A stretch of DNA of 33,961 bases from positions 1 to 33,961 of the forward strand of contig JAIPMN010007516.1 in NCBI GenBank assembly GCA_020650975.1, given 5' to 3'. A program made the position numbers and the translations under genes. The notes beneath the pieces were generated by a model. That model searched no databases. It was given only the letters and a program-made list of their open reading frames with translations, and was not told the DNA's origin. Positions 12,560 to 22,671 of the stretch are shown piece by piece (positions within the stretch are counted from its first letter, which is position 1; every line of letters begins with the position of its first letter). This stretch comes from Apostichopus californicus (taxonomy: Eukaryota; Echinodermata; Holothuroidea; Aspidochirotida; Stichopodidae).

Positions 12560-14028
12560 GCATCTGTGTAGTGCAGGCTTTCCCTGGTCTGCACGCATAT
12601 CATATTGGAACGAATAACTCTTTGTGGAAAGTTCAAATGCATCCATCCACATTTCAAAAAGCTTATTTTCTACGGAATAAGTAAAACAATCTATTGCCAA
12701 TTACTGTACTTTATGCTATTTACATTAAGGCCGTTAAAAAATGTCTTGCTTGAATTGCAACCTAATACTGCACCAAAACAACTTTCATTAAGTCCCATGT
12801 GTGCCCCAAAATCACTATATCCACCACAGTTTACATTCACCTAGGGTACAGTATCAGAAAAGTTCTTTGCGATTTAGAAATTAAAAAATAAGCAATCTAT
12901 TTTATAGCGAATGGGAGGCAAACAACATCTATTTAAGAGCTATTTTTTCCAAGAAAGTACTAGTAAAGTTGATATGAAATTACTTGGGAAAAAAAGGTAC
13001 AATATATACCTATATATTTTGAGGAAAAATTGGTAAAAAGTTCTCAAACCTTTTGTGATTTTTAATTTCGTATATTTACATGGCATGTTGATTGTCGTGT
13101 CATGTTACAAAACCCAACAGTTTGCAATATGTAACCAAGCAAAAACAGCAGGGAGGAATTTTGCTGCTATAAAATCTTCTATTTTTTTTCTTTTTTTTTC
13201 ATGAAGAATGATCCCCTGAACTATGATGTTTATATCTTGTGAAAGAAGATATTAAACATTAAAAATGATTAATAATGAAAAGAAATTCTGCCAACGTCAA
13301 TTAATGGTACTTCTTGGTGATCTTAAACTTGAGCTTTCACGCATCACCTTTCTGGTCAGTGAGAATCTGCTAACTTTGACATCAAATTTCTCTAAATTAC
13401 TGTCTCTTTCGACTAAAACAGGGAACCCCAGTATTGTTTGTGTACTAAAATACTTTCGTATGAGCCAACAAAAAAAAAGTTTTTTTTTGTGGGCCTCCAG
13501 GTATGCATTTTAAGAATTGCTAAGTTCTCAAGTTAATTGACTCAGCTGGCAAAACACTCTGTAACTGTTTTCTATTTTGTTAATACCTTCTCCGAACCCA
13601 TTTCAATTATTTCTCAGGAGATCAACCATTAAAAGCTTTGGAACTGATCAACCACATTTTTATCATGATCACAGATCTGCCAAGTTATCCCCAAGATAGC
13701 TATCAAAATCAGTCCAACCAAAACAGATCATTTGTAATTTAATACACGAGTAGGAATAAGGTACATAAACAACCGAGAAAAAGGAGATAATATCTTCTTC
13801 TTTTTTCACAACCAGAAGCTTCAGATATAATCAGAATTGGGCTTTTATTTTGTCCTACTGCAATTGTGAGATGTCTATAGTGTAAATATAACAAAATTTG
13901 TAATTTCCTGAATAAGGTAAATTATCACTGCAAAACAAACAAAGTCTGCAAGAAAACATTATACTTTTCAAAATTCAAACGATACGGATATACTGATTAG
14001 CACATTTCTCAGGAAATAAAGGGATATT
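12560..14028. other. Non-coding stretch, no gene recognised
   Basis: AT-rich, with T and A runs (for example 13181-13199) and short chance ORFs. No domain, splice-framed exon or structured repeat was recognised. Confidence 0.5.
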
Positions 14029-14032
14029 TTAA

Positions 14033-14389
14033 AGGCAGTGAAGACTCGCCCCAAACCGCGTGCGGCCATCTGAAAAAGTTAACTTTCCGTTGCTTGCAAG
14101 TGAAGTTTGCTTCTTGTCGCTACAAAATGCAGACAGTAATGAAACATGATACCTTGTTATCTTTTATCTAGACCTGAGATGTCCATCGCTGCTATGTACA
14201 CTGTGTTGTGGGTATTGACTGTAGCTGTATGTTGTGACTGTACACTAGTGTCTAATTACCGACGGTAGCAAGCTGTGTGTGTAATTTATGGGATCAATGG
14301 TGGTGTCTAACACTTCTGTTACTCCTGATTCGAAGCTACTTCAGATTACCGGCATGAGACGATCCTTTGTGCGCGAGTCTTCACTCCCA
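14033..14389. mobile_element. TTAA-flanked MITE, copy 1
   Basis: A ~357-bp element bounded by TTAA at 14029-14032 and 14390-14393. Its ends are AGGCAGTGAAGACTCGC and, inverted, TGGGAGTGAAGACTCGC, so the terminal inverted repeat core is GTGAAGACTCGC. It has no ORF. A second copy in opposite orientation lies at 20917-21278, sharing for example the segments ctaattaccgacggtagcaa and gccgcacgcggtttgg (read on the appropriate strand). TTAA target duplication points to a piggyBac- or Kolobok-derived element. Confidence 0.88.
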
Positions 14390-14495
14390 TTAACTGCAAA
14401 GATCTGTATTCAGACATTTTTAGGTTAACATGCCACAGTATATACTAGCACCGTTTTGTTTTATAATATGTAAAAGTAAGTTGGTCTGAGGTTTC

Positions 14496-14510
14496 GATCC
14501 TAGTAGGATC
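14496..14510. repeat. Perfect 15-bp palindrome
   Basis: GATCCTAGTAGGATC has 7-bp arms around a single G. It lies just right of MITE copy 1 in otherwise unremarkable sequence. It may belong to an unrecognised dispersed repeat. Confidence 0.45.
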
Positions 14511-14579
14511 TTCTTCAAAGGCTAAATGACAAGTAACAGTAACAGAAGGGACAAAAACACGCACAGAATACAGACAGGT

Positions 14580-14637
14580 TAAAAAAATAAAAAAATAAAA
14601 AATTTATAAAGGTTTTTATTTTTATTTTTATTTTGTT
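14580..14637. repeat. A-rich/T-rich inverted repeat
   Basis: A run of AAATAAA units is followed after a short spacer (about 14602-14612) by TTTTTATT units, giving an imperfect hairpin. It may be simple-sequence expansion or two opposed poly-A tails. Confidence 0.5.
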
Positions 14638-14639
14638 TT

Positions 14640-15800
14640 ATAATAAAGTCTACTCCTTTATCGCTTAATTTTCTACTACTCACAACCTTTATATAAAAAA
14701 CTTTTTGGTGATATAGCTCTAAGGTATCAATACCATTTTGCTACAGTATATATAGTGGACTCTTGTGTACATTCATATGCATATCCTAGCTACAGCCATA
14801 GAATTGATCTGTCACAAGAATATTATTTATTTACTGTCTTTCCAAAACGATAAAACTAACTGTCCATCATTGCTGTTCAGACTCCACTCCAAATGGAAAG
14901 CCCCCAAAACAACAGCAATTTCATTTCCTATATATATTTGTTTTTTCACAAGTAAACATATATGGAACCAAGCTATCAGATAACATGTAAGGATATTTAC
15001 ATACTGTACTGTACATTGTAACAGGAAATGATCTAAAAGAAACCTTTGTATAGCTAACTTGTCTGGTAGGTCACTTTGTAGTTTTCCTGTATAACAAAGT
15101 ATAAACAACTCTATAAACAAAAAATACCAAGAAAAGCAAAAAGCAATGCTAAGTGCTAAGAAGTAAGACAAACGTGGATTTAGTTGAAGTATTTCTAAGA
15201 ATCACATTTTAATGTCAGCTGTGGCAATCAATTTCAGAAAGAACTCGGCACAGTCTCAATAAATTTGGCAGTATATACCGTAGTTCTTAAACATGATGTG
15301 TGGAGGTTATTTGCTGACCTAGTGAAGAACTGTGAATATTGTAATTATATTAAATTATAGAAATTTGTTAAGTTGTGGAGGGAGTAATTTATGACCAAAG
15401 AGGTATAAGCAGATTTACATTGATAAACAAAATGTGTCCATTTTGCAAACTCGTAATTAAAAGTCTTTTAAGTGAACTGGATTCATTGATGTATTAATTA
15501 ACAAGAAATGAGAGTTATTCTCAAAGATTTCACATGCACCTTGTATAGTAAAGCAATTATTTACACCTTCAGTCAAATGGTTTATAAAGTCTGTGAACCT
15601 TTCACACACTTCAAAACTGATTTGAGCAATATATTGTTCCATGAGTACCCAAAGCTGTATAATATGAATTGTATCAACTTCCACAGAGCCACTGGAGCTG
15701 TGTGCTTACTCAACTATGAAATAGTAAATCTACATCGTTTCTGCCACAGGTTCAGAGTTTGTTGAATCTATTCAGCATGGTACAGCTCCCATTCATCACA
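14640..15800. other. Non-coding stretch, no gene recognised
   Basis: AT-rich sequence with overlapping chance ORFs on both strands. The 114-residue minus-strand frame at 14827-15171 is hydrophobic but has no family signature or supporting context. Confidence 0.45.
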
Positions 15801-16297
15801 TTTCAAGGATAAATCAACAACAAGATTACACCAGGAATGTAAAGGTTCTGGAAAATATCTACATTATGACATTACAGACTATATCTTCTGTGATCCACTC
15901 ACTGGAAGAATCAAGGGTTTCAGCCTATCAAAATGGATAGCGTACAATCAACCATATCTCGAGTTATGACAGAGATATTGCGATGGGGGTTTTCAACTGA
16001 CAGTCTGGAATATTTTTTTCTCTCTTTGGAGGAATTAATATTCCATTGGCAGGCTTATTTGACATTTATATGGAAAAGAAAAAATATTTCACTTTGTAAG
16101 TAGAAAATCCCATCGCAATATGTTGTCCCTGAATAAAGATATGGAAGTGGAATCTAGAACTTTAAAACCGACCTCAATTCTTCCCAAGAATGGATCACAG
16201 CAGTTGGTCTGTTATTTCATAAAAGCAAAATATTTGTTCAAAAGCTTTCTTTATAATTTTCTACTATATTAAACTCCTTTTGTAGATTTATCCTTGA
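15801..16297. repeat. Large imperfect palindrome (fold-back element)
   Basis: The left arm (about 15801-16030) is the reverse complement, with mismatches, of the right arm (about 16068-16297). Matching landmarks are tttcaaggataaatc against gatttatccttgaa, ttctgtgatccactc against gaatggatcacagcag, and atattgcgatggg against cccatcgcaatat. The ~40-bp centre is AT-rich. No ORF of interest. It is probably a fold-back/MITE-type element or an old inverted duplication, and a transcript across it would form long dsRNA. Confidence 0.75.
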
Positions 16298-16576
16298 ATC
16301 TTGATACAAGTTTGTTTATCGTTCAAGGTGTTTATTTGTATTATGAATTTCATCAAAATGCAACTTTCTTGTAGAATTATATTGTAGTGTTTCCTTCAAG
16401 AAAACAAAGAAGACATTTTCAGCTGCAGTTTCCTGATGATATCATTCGATCTGCTGTTGCCATCTACAAATATGACCAAATTCAATAATAATCTCTGTGA
16501 TACAAAATGGTATGAGGATCAGTGTTAGTGCTAGGATGTTCAAAAAGGGGGGATTCCCATACTCAATTTATTTTTT

Positions 16577-16661
16577 TGGGGTGGGGAGGTAGGGATTTCA
16601 AATTTTGGGAGGATTTTCCACAAACAAAAAGGTGTGTGTTATTGGGGGGAGGGGTTGGGGG
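16577..16661. repeat. G-rich tracts with quadruplex potential; nearby C homopolymer
   Basis: Two G-run clusters (ggggtggggaggtaggg at about 16577 and ggggggaggggttggggg at about 16645) have four or more closely spaced G runs. A ~15-bp C homopolymer lies at about 16937-16951. Confidence 0.4.
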
Positions 16662-17037
16662 ATATCATGTTAGTAATTAGCTGTACATATGCCCTACCCG
16701 AGATTTAGTGCACAAATAGTACATACAGTACAGTACAAATGGTCAACCATTGTGACCAATACAACTACAACTGTTCAGTGCCCCACTAATGAAGCCAGTG
16801 TTTTTTTTTCGGAAAGATTTGACCAATCACATTACTTCTTACAAAACTTTACAATATCCGGCTTTTTATTGGCGAGTTTTGTAACTACAATAATGGTGCA
16901 AGTTGCGGAAAATTTCAGGAATTGTTGCGGGAAGTTCCCCCCCCCCCCCCCATTTTAACTCAAATTTGGAATCTTTTCAATATAGAAAGTCATTTAAAAT
17001 GGGAAAACCATAGATAATTGCTATTGGATGCAAACCC

Positions 17038-17138
17038 CACCTTGCTATGACCCGGCCGGGTATCGAAGCCCAAACCTTCCAATTACTAAGCCTCATTGCT
17101 TCAAGTACCACCGCCTATATCCACACGGCAACAGCACC
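17038..17138 (-). mobile_element. Possible tRNA-derived SINE fragment
   Basis: On the minus strand, TATAGGCGGTGG (A-box-like, complement of 17108-17119) precedes GGCTTCGATACCC (B-box-like, complement of 17058-17070) by about 40 bp, the usual spacing of a type-2 Pol III promoter. It does not fold as an intact tRNA. Weak but suggestive. Confidence 0.35.
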
Positions 17139-17139
17139 T

Positions 17140-17846
17140 AATAAATCAGGTATCTATTAAAATGTATACAAACTTTCCAATTTCACGATCCACAAAGCCA
17201 CTTGAATAGAAGCTTACTCAGCCATAAAGTACACTGAGTTAGCGTTCAATTCTAACATAGATCTTCAATTCCTTGAATTGAAGCACTGTTGTGTTAATTC
17301 ACATCAGGTAGCTCTACAACAGGTTGAAGTATACACTAAAAGCAGATCTAAAGTATGCAACATTCAGTATGTATTAGGATTACCTGTACCAGGAAGACAA
17401 AGTGTCCACGCCTGACAAATTTATTTTGTCAGTCAAGTTTGTGTTCATGAAGTCACTTTCGGCATGTATATTAATGGAATAAAATTTAGGTTTCAAGATC
17501 ATCATCATTGGCCCCGAATCACTTTGCTAGAAGTTTTCAAAAGTCCTTTCCTGCAAGTCTTGCATGGAATCTACTTCCAAACATTGATACAGTATATTTC
17601 ACGAATAACTTTCAGTAAAGGAAATAATTTTGAGGGTGTTGAAGTTCGAGCATGAGTGACCATTATTTGACTTAGTACAAAGCATATTAAGAGACCAAAA
17701 CTGATGACCCTTTAATTCCACTACAGATTTTAATAAATAATAACAAGTTGGATAATGGATTAAAATGTTGTTTAATTAACTGATCAATGCAAGTGCTAAA
17801 TGTCACACATGATACATCCATTCAGTTTGTCTTTGGATGGTTTCTG

Positions 17847-17850
<4 letters not shown>
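17140..17850. other. Non-coding stretch with weak similarity to the large duplication unit
   Basis: No gene recognised. The segment around 17636-17690 (tgttgaagttcgagcatgag...) resembles the tgttgaagttggcgcatgat segment of the duplication unit (about 5420 and 9050). This suggests an old dispersed repeat shared by both. Confidence 0.35.
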
Positions 17851-17879
<29 letters not shown>

Positions 17880-18118
17880 TGTATATATATGTGATCTTCC
17901 TGCAAGCAAGAACTCGCGAAAGAAGCCATGGAGGCTTATAGACTCGCAAGCTGACCGAAGCCAATCTCTCGGCATACATCCATTTAACGTCCATGTCGGG
18001 AAGTTGTTATTGAACAACACCCTTGGCAGACGACACACCTTGCTGTCGGCGGGGAATCGAACCGGGGATCTCATGACTGGGAGACGCCGGCGTTAACCAC
18101 TAGGCTATACACTCCGCC
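17851..18118 (-). mobile_element. tRNA-derived SINE, copy A, with (CATA)n tail
   Basis: Read on the minus strand it begins GGCGGAGTGTATAGCCTAGTGG, containing A box TAGCCTAGTGG (complement of 18097-18107). It continues to B box GGTTCGATTCC (complement of 18053-18063), then a ~160-bp body, and ends in a (CATA)n microsatellite at 17851-17890. The body segment ttcgcgagttcttgcttgca is shared with copy B at 29907-30156. These are the hallmarks of a tRNA-head SINE with a simple-repeat tail. Confidence 0.85.
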
Positions 18119-18432
18119 TATATCACCTTGCTAAACTTTTTTTTCATCATCAAGTGAAATTAAAAGTTTGTAGTTCCCAGATGCTGTAATGGCAATTGGC
18201 ATACAATAGTTAACAGGATTTTCTTGTGAAAAGACTGAGTGGCATTCAATAGAATCAACTTTCCATTTTGACTGACGATTTCAAAAGTTTTGTCAAAATC
18301 ACTTAAATGTGAAATTATCAATGCCAAGGACAATCTGATAAACCTGAATTAAAGGCCCCTTATACTTCAAGGGCATGCCAGTCTGAAGAGCATATTCAAA
18401 GTAAGGTCCAGGTCTGCCCAACTGTACTTGTA

Positions 18433-18645
18433 ACAACCAATTACATCCTGGCAAGAATTAGGAGTCAAAATAGTTCTTGACAATGTTGTGCACATATATG
18501 CTCTTGTTATTTCAATATCGTCAAAAAGCTTGACCTGATTGCAGAATTCACATGCGCTCCCAACGTATGTCACACAGTATTTATATAGCCTAAATACCAT
18601 GTGATATGTGTGTTGCAATTGGGAGCACCTGTAGGCTGTAGCAGA
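18433..18645. repeat. Diverged tandem duplication, copy 1
   Basis: Shares an ordered series of blocks with 18656-18870: a 'gacaatg..gtg/gta cacatat' block, 'agcttgacctgattgcagaat' against 'tgcttgaccttattacagaa', 'aaataccatgtga', and 'aattgggag..cctgt'. No coding content. The similar minus-strand peptides from the two copies are a consequence of the DNA similarity. Confidence 0.6.
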
Positions 18646-18655
18646 ATGCATGCCA

Positions 18656-18870
18656 ACCAGTTATACTGGTGGCAATAATTTGGATTCAAACCATATTTGA
18701 CAATGCTATGGTACACATATCTTGCCACTTCTTGGTATCTTAATATTGTCTAGGATATGCTTGACCTTATTACAGAATGCACAGGAGTATATCATACAGT
18801 GTTTATATAAATACCATGTGACATAAGTCGAAATTGGGAGTGCCTGTGGCAGGATATATGTATGTACTGT
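18656..18870. repeat. Diverged tandem duplication, copy 2
   Basis: Partner of 18433-18645, in direct orientation with a few indels and many substitutions, so it is an old duplication. Confidence 0.6.
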
Positions 18871-18989
18871 TGTTGGGAAGAACTTGTCCCACATATTTAC
18901 TATTTGGGAAAGAACGTCTCCAAGTTTGTACAGAACCATGGGCATACGAAAACTGTTCATACATTGCTAGGCTATGTACGTCATGCATG

Positions 18990-20045
18990 AATGACTAGGC
19001 CTAAATGTCTAATAATCAAAACATTGAACACTATGTTAAATTAAGTTGTTGAGCATAGCATGGCTATGACCAAGCATATGAAAATGTCCTGTAAGGTGAT
19101 CTATAATTTTTCGTTTAACCGATTAACTACAAGTTACGAACAGTTCTACCATTCGCAAATCTTTAACCACAACAAAACAGAAAAGAACCTAGCCGTACCC
19201 AATGTAACAATTACACATAACAAAACTTACCAGCAGTTTTCAGAGAGGCACATACCAAATGGAGATCTAGTATGACGATAAAATACACAATCGTTAAAAG
19301 TAATGTATCGCTTATCCTACATGGATTACAAAGTGGTTGCATAATGAAACAAATGCATAAGGCTTCATTTGAAGCAAGATTATTCTCTTCTAAATTTCCT
19401 CTTTCATCAGTTAAAGCGTATCGCTATGGTGTTGTGAATGGTTCATATATAAAACACACGGCACGTTACTCCATTATATGAACTCCGGTTGTAGTCAGCT
19501 CGCGGTCGATACAATACTGTAGGCTCCTCCACACGTATACACGTACTAATGTGTAGAGATGAATCATCCTGAAAATCGTCTGCTGTTTGTCTGTCGTCTG
19601 CTGTAAATGAAACTGAGGGCGGAACAGATCAATTATTTTAGCGCTCATTCCATAACTATAAGCCTACCAGCGATTCTTAAACCTAGCATGCACAAACCCT
19701 CAGGAAGTGCACGGCAAGCCTCCAGAGGATGCGAAAGCTATAGGCTTCAACAACAAATTTCCTGTTAGAGTAGGTTCCATAATTCCCCTATGAGTTCCGT
19801 AATCCCGAAGGGGCCCTAATTGTCGAGGACCCTAGTCCCCAAGCCTTATGCAAACCGTTTACAAATAATTATTGTTCAAGTTTGTCTTTGTCTTTGTGTG
19901 TTAATTAAACCGGGGACTGATCTGCACCATTTAAAGCAATACCTGACGTAGAATAGAAATGGGCCTATGAAACGTTACGTGACGTCATCGTCATTAGCCA
20001 ATCAGGTAACCGGATGACTTCTGAAAGAACTAAACCTACGAAATG
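18990..20045. other. Non-coding stretch, no gene recognised
   Basis: Short ORFs only. A somewhat GC-richer stretch with CRE-like tgacgtcat is seen at about 19980-19987, and a second tgacgtca occurs at about 20247. Regulatory function cannot be judged. Confidence 0.35.
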
Positions 20046-20150
20046 CCAGACAATAGTTGTCCACTATAAGGTACCATGCATATCCTAAGATTAGTGAAAA
20101 TGTTCATATTATGTCAAATGACCCAATGCGTAAGCCAGCAACGTAATCCT
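20046..20150. repeat. Dispersed repeat, copy 1
   Basis: Resembles 20808-20915 in direct orientation: 'ttgtccactata' against 'ttgtctactata', 'gtgaaaatgttcatattatg' against 'tcaaaatgtgctcattatg', and 'atgacccaatgcgtaagcca' against 'atgaccccgatgcataagtc'. Confidence 0.5.
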
Positions 20151-20807
20151 ATAATCAGTCATTTAACTTGGAATGTTGATTTTGTTGCATAATATTATCT
20201 GAGATAGGTATGGGATAAGTATTTACTGCATTAACTTGGCGTTATATGACGTCAAACAGGAACCAGCCAATCACGTGACCGGTTACGTGTAAGGAGAACT
20301 GCAGAAACCTACTGCCCGGTAAATTGTCTAAATATGCGATGAAAGAATTCTAAAAAGGATCTAAATTCGGATACTGGAGAACTTACACAAACCCTCAAAA
20401 TCACTTGATTGCTTACGGAGTTTCTTGGAAAGTTCCCAGGTTCTATCTCGGGTGACTTTTCTTAAAAAGTAGCGGCACACGGTAAGAGTTCCGATTTGCC
20501 AGGTCTGCATTGAGTAACCTCCCATTATTTTTTACTAAGTAGTTTCCATTACTCCTTTAAAGCTTCCAAATTACGTGTGCTGCTTGTCTTCCTCTTCACT
20601 CGATTCACCAAAATGCTATTTTCTGTTTTACTCAAAAATTTCTAATTAACCTGCAGGAGCGTGCCTTGCACTGCTCGATCAGAAGTTTTAATTTTGACCA
20701 TTCAGAGTTCCGATGAAAGGGGGATAGGGTTAACAGCTATAGTGGACCAACTTGTTTGGATTTCGTGCCCGGGCTCTCTCTCGGGTGACATTTCACCCGA
20801 AGCTGTG

Positions 20808-20915
20808 TAATAATTGTCTACTATAGGCCGATAGAGGAACCATTTTCTAGGAATTTTCAAAATGTGCTCATTATGTAAAAATGACCCCGATGCATAAGTC
20901 AGCAATTTAATGTTA
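20808..20915. repeat. Dispersed repeat, copy 2, abutting the TTAA MITE
   Basis: Partner of 20046-20150. It ends right where MITE copy 2 begins, so the MITE appears to have inserted into or beside it. A hairpin (ctcgggtgacatttcacccg, about 20780-20799) lies just upstream. Confidence 0.5.
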
Positions 20916-20916
20916 A

Positions 20917-21278
20917 AGGGTGTGAAGACTCGTGCAAAAGGAAACGTCTAATGCCGGTAATTTGACCTAGTTTCGAATGAGGTGTGCAGAAGTGTTAAAC
21001 ACTACCATCGATCCCAGAAAATAAACACACATAGCTTGCTACCGTCGGTAATTAGACATTAGTGTACAGTCAGTACATACAGCTGCGGTCAATACCCACA
21101 GCACAGTATACAAACGATACAGCGATGGACATGTCAGGTCCAGCTAAAGATAACAAGGTATCACGTTTCATTACTGTCTACATTTTGTAGCGATACCAAC
21201 AAAACGTCACTTGCAAGTAACAGAAAGTTAACTCTTTTCAGATGGCCGCACGCGGTTTGGGGAGAGTCTTCAATGCCT
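20917..21278. mobile_element. TTAA-flanked MITE, copy 2 (inverted relative to copy 1)
   Basis: A ~362-bp element flanked by TTAA at 20913-20916 and 21279-21282. Its termini are AGGGTGTGAAGACTCGTGC and, inverted, AGGCATTGAAGACTCTCCCC. The internal sequence is the reverse complement of 14033-14389 with scattered differences. It has no transposase. Confidence 0.88.
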
Positions 21279-21547
21279 TTAATCGTGTGAGGCCTAGCTT
21301 TGTAACTGAACTAAACTGAATCTGCAATCCTCTCGATCAAATGAGGCCATACCTGTAACTAAACGTCACATAATCTGGTTAAAATCAAATCAAATCTTTA
21401 AATTTAACAAAATTCTCAATGTCTAGGAGTAAGTTTAGATGGTCAGCACCTTCAGCTTACTACTCTTTAAAAACTAGAGTGATGGACTATATACTATACT
21501 TCATTTATGACCTGTAGGTTAATCGTCATCAGCCTTCTCTAAAAAAA

Positions 21548-21644
21548 CAGTGCACTGTCAATAAGGAATGTCACGAACTGTTCCACAATTCCTGATACAT
21601 AGTCCCGAGCGTTTCATTCAAACATTTAAAAGAAATATATTTGG
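21548..21644. repeat. ~100-bp direct repeat, left copy
   Basis: Matches 22184-22283 in direct orientation, including 'taaggaatg.cacgaact', 'caattcctgata.atag.ccc.agcg' and 'tttcattcaaacattta'. The two copies lie about 630 bp apart. Confidence 0.75.
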
Positions 21645-21974
21645 AGACCCCCCCCCCCTCTCCCCAGCCTTTGTTTACATGGTCGGTACTAAACGTAATA
21701 CAACGTAACTGAATCACGAGCTTGTGTTAAACATTTAACACAATTACTTTGTGAACCGTTAGTTATATTGACAGTACCCTATCGACAAACTGATTACACT
21801 TAATGAACCTAAATGAATATATTTGACAGCAACCATCCTCTTGAAGCATAAATAGTTTGTTTACAAACGCGCACTCCAACTAATAAAGACCCAGTTTGGT
21901 TACATTGTTGCAGCCTAGGTCCTACATTCATATTGTTAGGTGAGACTGCTTATTGATTTTTTCATTCCCTTCAG

Positions 21975-22128
21975 GACAATAGCCAAGATCCTATTGAGGG
22001 CTATTGTTAAGTATGAAAAGAATGTTGGGTGTACAAACCAAACTAAGAGAACACCTCTTCAGCGGGGAGCGCCTTGGTTACCGATTTATAGAGGTCGAAG
22101 AGGACGTGACCGTGCGACCTGTAGTGTT
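21975..22128 (+). other. Candidate orphan exon (unproven)
   Basis: A strong acceptor (ttttttcattcccttcag) precedes a 154-bp block ending in a good donor (gtt|gtaagt). One frame is open across it and contains RTPLQRGAPWLPIYRGRRGR, which I do not recognise. It lies between the two ~100-bp direct repeats and about 500 bp upstream of the start codon of the IQ/DUF4347-like gene. It could be an untranslated 5' exon of that gene, an exon of something else, or chance. Confidence 0.2.
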
Positions 22129-22183
22129 GTAAGTTACAAACCATATTATCTGTTTTGAGTAAATTGGTCGGAAGCTTCGTTTA

Positions 22184-22283
22184 CAGTGCCCAGTCATTAA
22201 GGAATGACACGAACTTTCCCCCCAATTCCTGATAAATAGCCCCAAGCGTTTCATTCAAACATTTAAATAGAAATTTATTTGAG
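22184..22283. repeat. ~100-bp direct repeat, right copy
   Basis: Partner of 21548-21644. It ends about 340 bp upstream of the start codon at 22622, so a duplicated regulatory segment is possible, though an old repeat or LTR-like remnant is equally likely. Confidence 0.75.
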
Positions 22284-22621
22284 GTGCAAAACGTTACCAT
22301 CAAATATTGAAACATTTCGAGGCTGTTTAGTGCGCTCTCCTCTCCGTTCTATTCATCAATCTCTTTTTCTTCATGAGGTGCGTTACAGTGCTTAATTCGC
22401 GGAATGGATTTCTACACACGGTTAGAAACATGGTTGGAAACACATCGATGTCACGTTCGGACTGGGATGATTTTATAATCAACTAGATATTTAATCAACA
22501 GAAGTGGCAACTTTTGTTTTGCAGAAAATTACCAAGATAATTTTATATACTTTTTTTCCATCGGAGCTGCCTAACAGAATATATATACTACAATTCTACT
22601 TGTTATTATCTTATTTATACG

Positions 22622-22671
22622 ATGGGTTCTGGGTCGTCCAAAAAGGCGAAGAAGGTCCCGACAGTCATTAC
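22622..22671 (+). CDS. Exon 1: start codon and myristoylation-type N-terminus
   Basis: Encodes residues 1-16 and two bases of codon 17, then donor AC|GTGAGT. The first residues, MGSGSSKK, satisfy the G2 plus small S6 plus basic 7-8 pattern of N-myristoylated proteins such as Src-family kinases. The ATG context (acgATGG) is favourable. I preferred this frame over the longer overlapping frame at 22504-22722 because only this one continues in phase into exon 2. Confidence 0.8.

Noticed and set aside
14827..15171. Hydrophobic 114-residue minus-strand ORF
   Set aside because: No recognisable family, no splice or promoter context, and AT-rich composition that yields hydrophobic residues by chance.
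18041..18118. tRNA-like sequence with A and B boxes
   Set aside because: It lacks a complete cloverleaf and is joined to a SINE body and CATA tail shared with another locus, so it is a SINE head and not a tRNA gene.
19980..20254. Two CRE-like tgacgtca sites
   Set aside because: An 8-bp motif occurs by chance at this scale and no transcription start is evident nearby.
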